Positions 23,452 to 32,211 of a DNA stretch of 37,680 nt are shown in pieces (the first letter of the stretch is position 1; every line of letters begins with the position of its first letter). Below the pieces are notes generated by a model. That model ran no database searches and was not told the origin of the DNA. It worked only from the letters and a program-made list of their open reading frames with translations. Location of the stretch: NCBI GenBank assembly GCA_947377865.1, contig CANCHK010000018.1, positions 1 through 37,680 on the forward strand. Reading direction: 5' to 3'. The translations under genes and the position numbers were made by a program. This DNA is from Opitutia bacterium (GTDB lineage Bacteria; Verrucomicrobiota; Verrucomicrobiia; Opitutales; UBA953).

Positions 23452-25380
23452 TCATTTGGCGCGGCGCTTGGCGTCGGTCTCAAGCCACGCACGCAGGGCG
23501 AGGGCAGACTTACGCGCACGTTCACGAGCGGCGGAAAGATCATCGGCATCGGCGACCTCGGCCTTCGTGAACGAATAGAACTTCACCTTGGGCTCGGTAC
23601 CCGAGGCGCGAACAGCGATGCGACGTCCGTCAGCCAGCTCGGCGAGGATAAACTCCTCAGGCGGCACGCGCTCGCCTTCGGAGTCGAGTACCTTGTCGCG
23701 TTCGTAATCGGTCACACGGACCACCTTCGAGCCGTCGATGACTGAAGGCGGGGTCGCGCGCCAGGAGGCCACAATACGTCGGATGCAGGCGGCGCCCTCG
23801 GCACCCTCGAATGAAAGGTTCAACAAGTCTTCATGGTGAGCGCCGTAACTCAGATGCAGCACGTCAAGCGCATCGAGGAGCGTGCGCCCGCGGGAGCGGA
23901 GGAGCGCGGCGAACTCGCAGAGCATGACCACCGTCGCATTGGCGTCCTTGTCGCGGACAGCGTCGTCGGCGAGGTAGCCGTAACTTTCTTCAGCGCCGAG
24001 CAGAAAGAGAGTGGAGTGACGCAGCGCCAGCGGGGCGCGGCGGAGGAGCGGGAGCACGGCGGCTTCGGCACCAGCGGCTTCGGCCAGGCGACGGCTCCAT
24101 TTCTCGAGCTTGCGGGCAATCCACTTGAAGCCGACCAACGTCTCGACGCAACGGATGCCATGGCGGGCGCAGATTGCGGCGACGAGCGGAGTCGTGACAA
24201 GGGACTTCACCACGGCCGCATTCGGCGAGCCCGCCTCGGGTAGGATTCCGGCGTCCTTCAGGGAAGAGATACGGAATTCGGTCAGCAGCGCGGCCACCTC
24301 ATTGCCATTGAGCAGGCGATGGCCGCCAGTGGGTAGCGGGCAGGCCACGCCAACGCGGTCAGAATCAGGGTCGGTGGCGAGAATGAGGTCGGCGCCAATC
24401 TCATCGGCGAGCTTCAAGGCAAGGGCGAACGTGCTGGCGTTTTCCGGGTTAGGGGAAGCGACAGTGGGGAAACCTCCATCGTGCTCGCGCTGTTCTTCGA
24501 CGACATGCGGATCGATGCCCACGCGGCGCAGTGCCGGCACCACCATGACATCACCGGTGCCATGGACGTTCGTGTAAACGACCTTGGGGGTGTGACGCGA
24601 GATTACCTCAGGATCGAGGACGACACCGGCGAGGCGAGCGAGATAGGCGTCTTCAGCGGAAGCAGGGACGGTGAGCACGCGGCTAATGTCGGTCTTAAGA
24701 TAAGGAGCGACGTCGGCGGGGCCGAGCTTGCCAACTTCGGAGACAATCGCGGCGTCATGCGGAGGGAGTACCTGACCGCCGTCACCGAGGCAGCACTTGA
24801 AACCATTGTCGTGCGAAGGATTATGGCTCGCGGTGATGACCACGCCAGCGTGGGCGCCGAGATGGCGCACCGTGAAGCTCAGCTGCGGGGTCGACCGAGC
24901 ACCAACGAAGAGATAGGCTTCGCCGCCGAGCTCGCTCCATGCACCGGCGATAAGTTCGGCGAAGTGGCGGGAGAAATGGCGGACGTCATGGGCGACGACG
25001 AGGCGTGCGCCGGCCTGGGTCGCGGAGACATGCCTCCAGAGGCCGATGACCGCGCGGAGGACGTTGATGTCGTTGAGGCAGGCCGAGCCGATGGCGGCAC
25101 GGACTGGCAGGCCCTGCAGGTCGAGCTCGTTGGAGGCCGAGACCCGGCCGACGGTGCGACCACGCATGCCGCCCGTGCCGAAGGCGATACCTTTGTAGAA
25201 GCGGTCCTCAATCTCCGCCCAGGCCCCGCGGTCACAGAGATCCTTCAGGGAGTCGATAGCGGCGGCCGGCAGGGCACCAGAGCGGAGCCAATCCCCGGCG
25301 TTGGCGAGGCTGGACGAGGAAATCTGGCCTTTGCCCTGGGCGGCTTGAAGGAGCGAAAGGACGGCGGCGGAAGCGCTCAT
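23452..25380 (-). CDS. Alpha-D-phosphohexomutase (phosphoglucomutase/phosphomannomutase)
   Basis: The 642-residue enzyme interconverts hexose 1- and 6-phosphates. It has all four active-site loops: TASHNPSHDNGFK with the phosphoserine Ser185, the metal loop DPDSDRVG, the sugar-specificity loop GAEESYGY, and the phosphate-binding RASGTEPKVKFYS near the C-terminus. FGTGGMRG near residue 68 is the usual N-terminal motif. The length fits the PgcA/PGM2-like branch, longer than ManB or GlmM (about 450). The GAEES loop with Tyr, not Gly, at the next position prevents a confident glucose/mannose choice. ATG at 25380 is preferred to an in-frame ATG 4 codons upstream because a TTGTCC box then lies 38 nt away. 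It is followed by the small lipoprotein. Confidence 0.92.
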   Translation of the reverse strand: MSASAAVLSLLQAAQGKGQISSSSLANAGDWLRSGALPAAAIDSLKDLCDRGAWAEIEDRFYKGIAFGTGGMRGRTVGRVSASNELDLQGLPVRAAIGSACLNDINVLRAVIGLWRHVSATQAGARLVVAHDVRHFSRHFAELIAGAWSELGGEAYLFVGARSTPQLSFTVRHLGAHAGVVITASHNPSHDNGFKCCLGDGGQVLPPHDAAIVSEVGKLGPADVAPYLKTDISRVLTVPASAEDAYLARLAGVVLDPEVISRHTPKVVYTNVHGTGDVMVVPALRRVGIDPHVVEEQREHDGGFPTVASPNPENASTFALALKLADEIGADLILATDPDSDRVGVACPLPTGGHRLLNGNEVAALLTEFRISSLKDAGILPEAGSPNAAVVKSLVTTPLVAAICARHGIRCVETLVGFKWIARKLEKWSRRLAEAAGAEAAVLPLLRRAPLALRHSTLFLLGAEESYGYLADDAVRDKDANATVVMLCEFAALLRSRGRTLLDALDVLHLSYGAHHEDLLNLSFEGAEGAACIRRIVASWRATPPSVIDGSKVVRVTDYERDKVLDSEGERVPPEEFILAELADGRRIAVRASGTEPKVKFYSFTKAEVADADDLSAARERARKSALALRAWLETDAKRRAK

Positions 25381-25442
25381 GAGTCCACCCATACTTACCC
25401 TCCCGGGGGCGGGGACAAGCCCGTAGGCGGGGGAGGCGGGGG

Positions 25443-25479
25443 TTGACACAAACCGTCCTTTGCCAAGGGTTGACCCCCC
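25443..25479 (+). promoter_or_regulatory. Putative promoter of the TPR-like membrane protein gene
   Basis: TTGACA (25443-25448) is a consensus -35 box and lies 37 nt before the ATG at 25480, with AGGGTT at 17-nt spacing. It is divergent from the phosphohexomutase promoter box on the other strand (25413-25418). No Shine-Dalgarno sequence precedes the ATG (CCCCCC). Confidence 0.4.
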
Positions 25480-26202
25480 ATGCCTGAAGACCGTTCCAAC
25501 AAGCAGCCCCCGGCCGGCGACGACCGTAATCTTGTCGTCGTCGATGAGGATTTCGTGAATGCGGACACCGAGGACCGCCTCTGGCTCTTCTGGGAGCGCA
25601 ACAAAGACGTCATCGTTAAGGGCATCGTCGGCATCGTCGTCGGTATCCTCGCCTTCCTCGCCTTCTTCTTCTGGAACGAAAGCCGCCGCGAAGCCCTAGG
25701 CGAAGAATTCACCGCCTGCCAGGACGAGGCCGCCCGCCGCGCCTTCGCTGGTCGCCACCCCGGCGAACCCCTCGCCGCCGTCGCCCTGACCGATGTCGCC
25801 GACGACCTCAAGAAGGCCGGTAAGTTCGCCGACGCCGCCAAGGCCTACGACGAAGCCAATCGCCTCACCGCTCTCGCTGGCAAGGCGCCCGCCATCGCCG
25901 CCCTCGGCACCCGTGCCCGTCTCTACTCCGCCCTGTGCCGCCTCGAAGCGGGCGAAGCCGGCGCTGATAAGGCGATTGCCGCCGTCGCCGACGATGTAAA
26001 CTCCCCTGAGACCCTCCGCGGGTTCGCCATGCTGACCCTCGCCAATCTCGCCGTTGCCAAGGGAGATACCGCCGAGGCCACCAAGTGGCTCAACGCGATG
26101 GACAAGAAGTTGCGCGCCGGTCACGTCTGGAAGTCTGACAAGGAAGCCCTCGTGCAGTCTGAGCCTTCGCTCATCGCGCCCTCCGCTCCGGCCGCCAAGT
26201 AA
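25480..26202 (+). CDS. Membrane-anchored tetratricopeptide-like protein (YfgM-like)
   Basis: A 240-residue protein with a polar, acidic cytoplasmic N-terminus (1-45, containing NADTEDRLWLFWERNKD), one membrane helix at about 46-65 (VKGIVGIVVGILAFLAFFFW), and a helical periplasmic domain. The domain shows TPR-like helix pairs, e.g. LTDVADDLKKAGKFADAAKAYDEANRL and FAMLTLANLAVAKGDTAEATKWL. The layout resembles YfgM, a SecYEG-associated protein of gamma-proteobacteria, but without neighbours such as bamB or der this is only a structural likeness. It ends with an Ala/Pro tail. A strong terminator follows 20 nt after the stop. Confidence 0.75.
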   Translation: MPEDRSNKQPPAGDDRNLVVVDEDFVNADTEDRLWLFWERNKDVIVKGIVGIVVGILAFLAFFFWNESRREALGEEFTACQDEAARRAFAGRHPGEPLAAVALTDVADDLKKAGKFADAAKAYDEANRLTALAGKAPAIAALGTRARLYSALCRLEAGEAGADKAIAAVADDVNSPETLRGFAMLTLANLAVAKGDTAEATKWLNAMDKKLRAGHVWKSDKEALVQSEPSLIAPSAPAAK

Positions 26203-26221
26203 TCCGGCGAGCTAGGCAAAG

Positions 26222-26250
26222 AAAAGCCCCGGCCTATGCCGGGGCTTTTT
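26222..26250. terminator. Bidirectional intrinsic terminator
   Basis: AAAAGCCCCGGC (26222-26233) pairs perfectly with GCCGGGGCTTTT (26238-26249) around the loop CTAT, with T5 at the right end and A4 at the left. It separates the TPR-like gene (stop at 26202) from the converging phosphoesterase gene (stop at 26269). Confidence 0.95.
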
Positions 26251-26268
26251 CATACCCTGAGGCGTGGA

Positions 26269-28782
26269 TTACTTCTCCAGAGGCTGCGTGAAGATCGCGC
26301 GATGGATCGGGGTCGGGTACGGTTCGCCCGGGCGAGCGACGGCCCAAAGGATGCGATTAAGCTCATCCTCCGGGGCGCGGTCGTATTCGGCGAAGTTCAT
26401 CCTCTCGGAGCGCTCCCAGAAGGCGCTCTTCTTGGTGTTCTTCGCCTGTAGGTCTACCTTCGGCATCAGCGGGGAATAGGGCGTCATCACGGCCTCCTTG
26501 CTGAAGAGGCTAAACATCGGAGTCGCACCCGCGTCATACTGCGTGAGCGGAGGCAAACCGAGGATCAGCTCGATCGTGCGGATCATGCTCGCTTGGGTAT
26601 AGAGCGTGCTGTCGACGACGCCGCGTTTGCACCAAGGGCTGATGACATAGCCAATCGTGCGATGCGCGTCAACGTGGTCGGGGCCGTTCTGGGTGTCGTC
26701 TTCGATAACGAAGATGGCCATCTCATTCCAAAACTTGCTGCGGCTGGCGGCCTCGATGAGGCGGCCTAGGCCGAGGTCGTTACTCCCCACGCAGGCTTCC
26801 GGGGTGAAAGCGCCGGGGGATGTGCCGCTCGTATGATCCTCGCCGAGCGACATGATCGTGAATCGAGGCAGCTCGCCGGTCTTCTCGGCCGCATGCAGGT
26901 CGTCGATCCAGTTTTGCACAAGTTCCATGTCACGAGCGCCCTTTAGGATACCCTTCCACCTACCACGATTCTCGGAAGGCACGCGCTGGGCTCCTTCGCC
27001 GTAGTTACGATAGCTCAGGCCATGGCGCTTGCAGAGGTCCCAGAGGTAGCCGTTGGCCGGCGTCTCCATCTCGTCGTTGCCGAAGAGCTTGCCGTGGCCG
27101 GAGTAAGACATGATCCAGGAGCGCTGGTTGAAGTCGGTGGCCATCGCGGCGTCGGTCCAGCTATGACCGTCGACGCTCACCTCGCTATTGCAGTAGAGGT
27201 TGTCGAGGAGAGCATATTCGCGGGCGAGCTGGTGATGATTCGGGGTGACCTTCTCGCCGTACATCGTGAGTTTCGGGTCGCCGTTGCCGATGGGCTTGCC
27301 GGAAGCGTCCTTCATGTCGCCGAGGACCTGATCGTAGGTACGGTTCTCCTTGATGATGTAGAGCACGTGCTTGATCGGGCAAGGTTCGCCAACCTTGGAC
27401 GGGATGGCCGAATCGCTGGGGAGTGTGGCCGCGCGCAGTTGTGACGGATTGTAAGGGGAGTTCAGGCGGACCTGCCTCGTGTAGGCCACCATCTGCTTCG
27501 CGTCGGGCTTGGCGACGAATGAGATCGAGCCTTCGAACGTCTTGCCGGGATGGTCGAAGGTTAGGCCATTGTGCAACTTGTTCGGCTTGGGGCTCTGGGC
27601 CGGAAAACTCGCACGCGACGTCAATCCCTTGCCGTTGGCGACAAGCAGGAATTTATTGTCCGGCGTGACGGCGACCGCTGTCGGGTACCAGCCCGTCGGG
27701 ATAAAGCCGTTGACGAGGGCAATCTTCTCGCCGCGATCCTGCGCATCTTCCATCAGGTCGCCGGAGATGTCGGCGACCATCACCGCGTTATTATCGGCAT
27801 TGGCAACGAAGAGCGTCTTGCCGTCGGGCGAGATCGCGAGACCGCAGGGCGTGCTGCCTTCGGGCGACTGAGGGTAGAGCGAGGTCGCGATGACCTCACG
27901 AGCCCCTTCCCAGAGTCGGCGAGTCGGGCCGGCGGCTTCGCCGGCTTTCTCCAGCTTGCCCGTCTGGATGACGTGCACCGAATTATCGCCGGAGCACGCG
28001 ACGAAAAGGCGTCCATCCGGGGCGAGCGCGATGTCATTGGGGCGGATACCGACGGCGATGTCGCGGACTCGCTGATGCTTGGCGATATCTACGACGCTCA
28101 CGCTGCGGCTACCCCAATTCGATACGTAGAGATGCTTGCCGTCGCCCCCGACGGCAACCGAGTGAGGGTGCTGCCCGACCGCGACGGATTTCTCGAGCAG
28201 GAGGGTGTCCGGAGAGAGTTTCCAGAGCTCATGGCCGCCTTCATTGCAGACGTAGACGGCGCCCGACGGCGGATGCACGGCAATGCCGGCGAGGAAGACC
28301 GAATGGCCTTCGGGATTCGGCTTCACTTCGCGCACGTAGGTCGCCTTGCCGTCCTTATAGTCGAAGACGTGGATTACACCTGTGTCGCCGCCGCTCACAT
28401 AGAAGCGGGAGCCGTCCGGGCTGAAAGCCAGGCCATTGAAAGATTCCTTCAGCGATAGGAATTGCGTGGTGCGCGGCTCGTCGAGCGTGACGACCGTCAC
28501 TCCCTGCTTGTTATAACCTGCACTCACCGCCAGCACGGCTTTCTTGTCCGGCGCGATCACCATACGCAAAGCCATGTCGCCGCTGGGCACATGCGTTCCG
28601 GCCGGGGTCACGCCCCAGCCGTTGAAGAGCAGCGAGGCGCTCGGTGCGAGTCCCGGTCTCGTGCGTACCGCCGCGGCGTCGACGTCTTCACCCGGCAGGC
28701 GGACAGATGCACCTGACTGCGGGTCCGCCAGCAGGACGGAAGCGAAAGCCAGGAGGGACAATGGGGCGAAACGGAGGCTCAT
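26269..28782 (-). CDS. Bifunctional YncE-type beta-propeller/phosphoesterase
   Basis: The secreted 837-residue protein starts with a signal peptide (MSLRFAPLSLLAFASVLLADP). Residues about 50-400 hold repeated propeller blades of the YncE/YVTN type: FSPDGSRFYVSGGDTG, GGDGKHLYVSNWGSRSVSVVDI, LAPDGRLFVACSGDNSVHVI and ISPDGKTLFVANADNNAVMV. From about 460 to 790 there is a phosphoesterase-family (alkaline phosphatase/phospholipase C superfamily) domain with IKHVLYIIKENRTYDQVLGD, TIMSLGEDHTSG and FVIEDDTQNGPDHVDAHR. This combination is common in Verrucomicrobia, Planctomycetes and Acidobacteria; its substrate is unsettled. ATG at 28782 gives the cleanest signal peptide; one at 28797 is an alternative. 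The gene is alone on this strand and divergent from the Gld-type operon. Confidence 0.9.
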   Translation of the reverse strand: MSLRFAPLSLLAFASVLLADPQSGASVRLPGEDVDAAAVRTRPGLAPSASLLFNGWGVTPAGTHVPSGDMALRMVIAPDKKAVLAVSAGYNKQGVTVVTLDEPRTTQFLSLKESFNGLAFSPDGSRFYVSGGDTGVIHVFDYKDGKATYVREVKPNPEGHSVFLAGIAVHPPSGAVYVCNEGGHELWKLSPDTLLLEKSVAVGQHPHSVAVGGDGKHLYVSNWGSRSVSVVDIAKHQRVRDIAVGIRPNDIALAPDGRLFVACSGDNSVHVIQTGKLEKAGEAAGPTRRLWEGAREVIATSLYPQSPEGSTPCGLAISPDGKTLFVANADNNAVMVADISGDLMEDAQDRGEKIALVNGFIPTGWYPTAVAVTPDNKFLLVANGKGLTSRASFPAQSPKPNKLHNGLTFDHPGKTFEGSISFVAKPDAKQMVAYTRQVRLNSPYNPSQLRAATLPSDSAIPSKVGEPCPIKHVLYIIKENRTYDQVLGDMKDASGKPIGNGDPKLTMYGEKVTPNHHQLAREYALLDNLYCNSEVSVDGHSWTDAAMATDFNQRSWIMSYSGHGKLFGNDEMETPANGYLWDLCKRHGLSYRNYGEGAQRVPSENRGRWKGILKGARDMELVQNWIDDLHAAEKTGELPRFTIMSLGEDHTSGTSPGAFTPEACVGSNDLGLGRLIEAASRSKFWNEMAIFVIEDDTQNGPDHVDAHRTIGYVISPWCKRGVVDSTLYTQASMIRTIELILGLPPLTQYDAGATPMFSLFSKEAVMTPYSPLMPKVDLQAKNTKKSAFWERSERMNFAEYDRAPEDELNRILWAVARPGEPYPTPIHRAIFTQPLEK

Positions 28783-28858
28783 GTCGGGGGGTGACATGAT
28801 TACCGCCTGACCGATGACAAATCGCAAGCGGGACCTCGCCCGCGGACCTCTATTCTCC

Positions 28859-28946
28859 TTGCCAATAAAGGTCGTTCGGCGTGTCTTTCATTGACCCGTT
28901 CGCATGGTGCCGACGAGTCGTCACCCATCCTTCCGGAGCCCGACAC
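28859..28946 (+). promoter_or_regulatory. Putative promoter and leader of the Gld-type operon
   Basis: TTGCCA (28859-28864) with TGTCTT at 17-nt spacing, or TTGACC at 28891-28896, could drive the operon. Unlike most unit-initial genes here, a Shine-Dalgarno-like CCGGAG lies about 8 nt before the ATG at 28947, so a normal leader is expected. On the opposite strand a TTGCGA box serves the phosphoesterase gene. Confidence 0.3.
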
Positions 28947-29933
28947 ATGAACGAAGCAGCGCCCTTCCCGGAAGCCGCCGTCGTGGCGGAAAAGCTGACC
29001 AAGCGCTACGGCTCCCTGACCGCGGTGGAAGACCTCAGTTTCTCGGTAGCCCCCGGGGAGATTGTCGGATTCTTGGGACCGAACGGTGCCGGCAAGTCGA
29101 CCACGATGCGCATCCTTTCCGGCACGATGTCCGGCACGTCGGGCCGCGCCTCAATCTGGGGCGTCTCCGTCGCGCTCGACCCCGCTGGAGCCAAGCGTCA
29201 TCTGGCCTACATGCCGGAGAATAATCCTCTACCAGAAGACCTCCGCGTCGAGGAGTACCTTACGCTCCGCGCCCGACTCAAGGACGTCGATCCTTCGCGG
29301 GTCGGCGAACGCGTGCGCAAGGTCATGGATGACTGCGACCTCACCCGTCGGGCCTCCGGCCGGCTCATCGGCCAGCTCTCGAAAGGCTTCCGCCAGCGCG
29401 TCGGCATAGCGGACGCACTCCTCGCCGAACCGCGGGTCGTGATCCTCGACGAACCGACCATCGGGCTGGACCCTCACCAAATTCTCGGTATCCGCGAACT
29501 TATCCGTTCGTTGCGAGGTAAGATGGCCGTTCTGATCTCGAGCCACATCCTCCATGAAGTCGAGCAGGTGTGCGATAAGGTCGTCATCATCAACCGTGGC
29601 CGACTCGTTGCGCAGGGCCGTACGGAAGACCTGCGGCGCGAACTTCTCCCAGAGGCTAGTTTCACCGTCGTGACGCGGGCGGACGCAGCATCGCTGGCGG
29701 CCGCCTGCCTTTCAGCCGAACCAGCCGCGACCGTTACAGCCCTATCTTCAGGCGAAGGCTGGAATAGTTTCCGCATCCGCCTGCCCATAGGTTCGCCAGC
29801 GCGTGAGACCCTGGCCGCGACGCTCATCGCCGCAGGCCTCAGCCTGCGGGAGATCGCGGAAGATCGCTTTGGACTCGAGGATATCTTCCTCGCCGCAACT
29901 CGCCGCAACCCGGGAGAGGCCCGCCGCTCCTGA
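28947..29933 (+). CDS. ABC-2 type transporter ATP-binding protein (GldA-like)
   Basis: A 328-residue ABC ATPase with Walker A GPNGAGKSTT, Q-loop region MPENNPLPEDLRV, signature LSKGFRQRVGIADAL, Walker B VVILDEPTIGLDP and switch His in SSHILHE. The C-terminal 90 residues form the extra domain usual in GldA/NatA-like ATPases. The ATG at 28947 was preferred to a GTG at 28881 because of the GGAG sequence before it and because family members begin shortly before the AEKLTKRYG strand. The stop overlaps the permease ATG (TGATG). It powers the permease next door, with the GldG-like and DUF4340 proteins as extracytoplasmic accessories. Confidence 0.92.
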   Translation: MNEAAPFPEAAVVAEKLTKRYGSLTAVEDLSFSVAPGEIVGFLGPNGAGKSTTMRILSGTMSGTSGRASIWGVSVALDPAGAKRHLAYMPENNPLPEDLRVEEYLTLRARLKDVDPSRVGERVRKVMDDCDLTRRASGRLIGQLSKGFRQRVGIADALLAEPRVVILDEPTIGLDPHQILGIRELIRSLRGKMAVLISSHILHEVEQVCDKVVIINRGRLVAQGRTEDLRRELLPEASFTVVTRADAASLAAACLSAEPAATVTALSSGEGWNSFRIRLPIGSPARETLAATLIAAGLSLREIAEDRFGLEDIFLAATRRNPGEARRS

Positions 29934-30694
29934 TGCGCCACTTCCGCACACTGCTCGCGCACGAACTGCGTTCCGCCGTGCTCTCATGGAATACCTGGGC
30001 AGCCGCAGGCCTTTTCCTAGCGCTCATGGGAGGCATCCATTTCTTTGCGCTACTCGAAGCCAGCCGGACCTCGAGCGACCGCACGCCGGTCGAAGCCACG
30101 CTCTGGTTCTTCTGGCTGCCGCTCCTGTGCGTACTGCCCCTGCTCACCATGAGAACCTTCGCTGAAGAGCGGCGCTCTGGGACCTTGGCCGCACTTCTCA
30201 CCACGCCGGCCAGTGCGACGGCGGTGGTCTGGGCGAAGTTCCTATCGACCTGGATTGTCTGGGTCATCTTCTGGCTGTTGTTCACGCTTTTCCCTTTCCT
30301 TTCCGTCCAAAGGCTCGGCACTCCGAGCGATACGCGGCTCGGCGACCCTTCGATTCTGTGGGGCGGCCTCTGCTTTATCGCCGTCAGCGGACTGCTGCAC
30401 GTCTCCATCGGCATCCTGTGTAGCTGCGTCACGCGCTCGTCCGCACTCGCCGCCTTGCTCGCATTCATCAGCCTGCTCGCCATGACCGCCGCCGGAGGCG
30501 CGATGGAATCGCTGCCCATCGAAAGCTGGGAATGGCTCGGATGGCTACGCGAGCCGGCCGCCCACCTGCGAACGTTCGGCCACCTACAGGACTTCGCCGC
30601 GGGCATCTTGGATTCCCGTCCGATTGTGCTATACGGCACCGGCACCCTGCTCTGTCTGGGCTTGGCAGTATTGTCTGTGGAGGGGCAGGAGTGA
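29933..30694 (+). CDS. ABC-2 type transporter permease (GldF-like)
   Basis: The 253-residue protein has about six membrane helices. The helix 2/3 junction contains MRTFAEERRSGTLAALLTTP, a signature of the ABC-2/GldF permease family. Other helices are FLSTWIVWVIFWLLFTLFPF, LWGGLCFIAVSGLLHVSIGI and SSALAALLAFISLLAMTAAG. It forms the membrane channel with the ATPase encoded upstream. Overlap of 1 nt with that gene and 1 nt of spacing to the GldG-like gene indicate strict co-expression. GldA-GldF-GldG was named in gliding Bacteroidetes, but the set is widespread in non-gliding PVC bacteria and spirochaetes; gliding should not be assumed. Confidence 0.88.
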   Translation: MRHFRTLLAHELRSAVLSWNTWAAAGLFLALMGGIHFFALLEASRTSSDRTPVEATLWFFWLPLLCVLPLLTMRTFAEERRSGTLAALLTTPASATAVVWAKFLSTWIVWVIFWLLFTLFPFLSVQRLGTPSDTRLGDPSILWGGLCFIAVSGLLHVSIGILCSCVTRSSALAALLAFISLLAMTAAGGAMESLPIESWEWLGWLREPAAHLRTFGHLQDFAAGILDSRPIVLYGTGTLLCLGLAVLSVEGQE

Positions 30695-30695
30695 T

Positions 30696-32204
30696 ATGGC
30701 TCCCATCCGTGATGACTTCGGCTCCGTCCGACCTGTCCGCCGGCTCAATCGCCTCTCACAGGCCCTCCTGGCCGTCGCGCTGGCGGTGGTCATCAACTTC
30801 CTGGCGTCGCTGCCGGAGTTCCGCCTGCGGCATGACATTACCTCCGACCGGCGGCATTCGCTCGCGCCCGAGTCAGCTGAGACCGTCCGGGCGGCTGGGC
30901 GGCGCAGCCCGATCGGCATCGGGCGCAACCAAGGCTGGGTGAAGGCCGTGATGATCACGAATGATTCCTCCGAGCCGGCTCAGATCGTGCGCTCGCGCCT
31001 ACTCAAGCTGCTCGACTCCTATGTGGTGGAATCGGGCCGCGACGGGCCAGCTTGGTTTTCCATTGAGCTGGCTGGCGGCGGACGCAATGCCCCACTATTC
31101 TCTGAACTCGCCGCCCGTCACGGCGCGCCTGACGCCTCGATTGCGCTTATCCTGACCTGCGGCTCCCGGGCGAAGTACGTCAGCTATCGCGAACTCGTCA
31201 CCCAGGAAGGCGGCTTCCGCGGAGAAGAGGCTGTCACCTCGGCACTCATTGAGGTCACCGAAGACAAGGCGGCCGTCTGCTACGTCACAACGGGGCACGG
31301 CGAACTCGGCATCGAGGACGCGCTGCCAGAACGCGGCATGTCCCTGCTCTCCCGCCAGCTGCGCAACCGCAACTTCGAAGTCCGTCAGCTCAACCTCGCC
31401 ATCGTCGCCGAAGTACCGAGAGACGCCGCAATGGTGCTAATCGCGGGCCCGGCGACGCCCTTCTCCGCCTCGGAGAACGCCCGGCTGAAGAACTATCTCT
31501 ACGAACGGAACGGTCGCGTCCTCGCGCTGCTCGACCCCGGACGCGACCATGGGCTTGAGCCGACGATGGCGGACTGGGGAATTTTTTCTCCTGACGCCGA
31601 ACTACAGGAGCCCGACCCAGCCCGCCGCACGACGGATGGTGACATCGCGCTAATTCGCCTCGAGGAAAAGGAGCACCCGCTCACCAAAGTGCTCAAGGAA
31701 CAGAACCTACCCCTCATCGCCTCGCGGATTCGTCCGGCTCGCTTTGACGAAGGTAGCGCCCCGGACAGCACCCTGGGAGTCTGGCAGCTCGTCTTCTCGT
31801 CCGACGCCGCTTGGGGTGAGACGGACCTCGTCCGACGCCCAGTGAAATTCGACCCAGACCGAGACCAAGCCGGCCCCGTCTGCCTGGCCGCGGCATCGGA
31901 ACGCGCCACGGGCATACGCAAGGGAGTCGGCGGCGCGGGCGGTCGACTCGTCGTCATAGGCACCTCCGAAATCGCCGCCAACCTACGCCTAAACCGCGGA
32001 GGAAACCGTGCATTCGTCACGCAGTGCGCGGCTTGGCTTACCGACCGCGACCGTGCGGTCTCGCTCCCTGCCCGCACGGAAGGCGAATACCAGCTCAACG
32101 CCACGGCAGCGGATTTCTGGGCCTTGGCTCTCCGCTTCTCGCTGATTCCGCTCGCCATCCTCGCAGTCGGGCTTGCGGTTTCCGTGTGGCGTCGCAGAAG
32201 TTGA
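30696..32204 (+). CDS. GldG-like ABC transporter auxiliary protein
   Basis: The 502-residue protein has a helix near the N-terminus (ALLAVALAVVINFLASLPEF, about 22-41), a large extracytoplasmic region and a C-terminal helix (FSLIPLAILAVGLAVSVWRRRS). This is the layout of GldG/ABC-type auxiliary proteins (PF09822-like). The motif VCYVTTGHGELGIEDALPE and the later IAGPATPFSASENARLKNYL, RVLALLDPG are characteristic. The ATG at 30696 follows an AGGAG Shine-Dalgarno sequence; the longer in-frame upstream start overlaps the permease's coding sequence. The conserved HGE motif hints at a degenerate glutamine-amidotransferase-like fold, but no catalysis is known. Neighbours show it belongs to the transporter. 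Confidence 0.87.
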   Translation: MAPIRDDFGSVRPVRRLNRLSQALLAVALAVVINFLASLPEFRLRHDITSDRRHSLAPESAETVRAAGRRSPIGIGRNQGWVKAVMITNDSSEPAQIVRSRLLKLLDSYVVESGRDGPAWFSIELAGGGRNAPLFSELAARHGAPDASIALILTCGSRAKYVSYRELVTQEGGFRGEEAVTSALIEVTEDKAAVCYVTTGHGELGIEDALPERGMSLLSRQLRNRNFEVRQLNLAIVAEVPRDAAMVLIAGPATPFSASENARLKNYLYERNGRVLALLDPGRDHGLEPTMADWGIFSPDAELQEPDPARRTTDGDIALIRLEEKEHPLTKVLKEQNLPLIASRIRPARFDEGSAPDSTLGVWQLVFSSDAAWGETDLVRRPVKFDPDRDQAGPVCLAAASERATGIRKGVGGAGGRLVVIGTSEIAANLRLNRGGNRAFVTQCAAWLTDRDRAVSLPARTEGEYQLNATAADFWALALRFSLIPLAILAVGLAVSVWRRRS

Positions 32205-32211
32205 CGTGCTC

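Noticed and set aside
28947-32204. Calling the GldA/F/G-like genes gliding motility genes.
   Set aside because: Homologues are widespread in non-gliding bacteria and no other gliding genes (for example gldK-N, sprA) are in the window.
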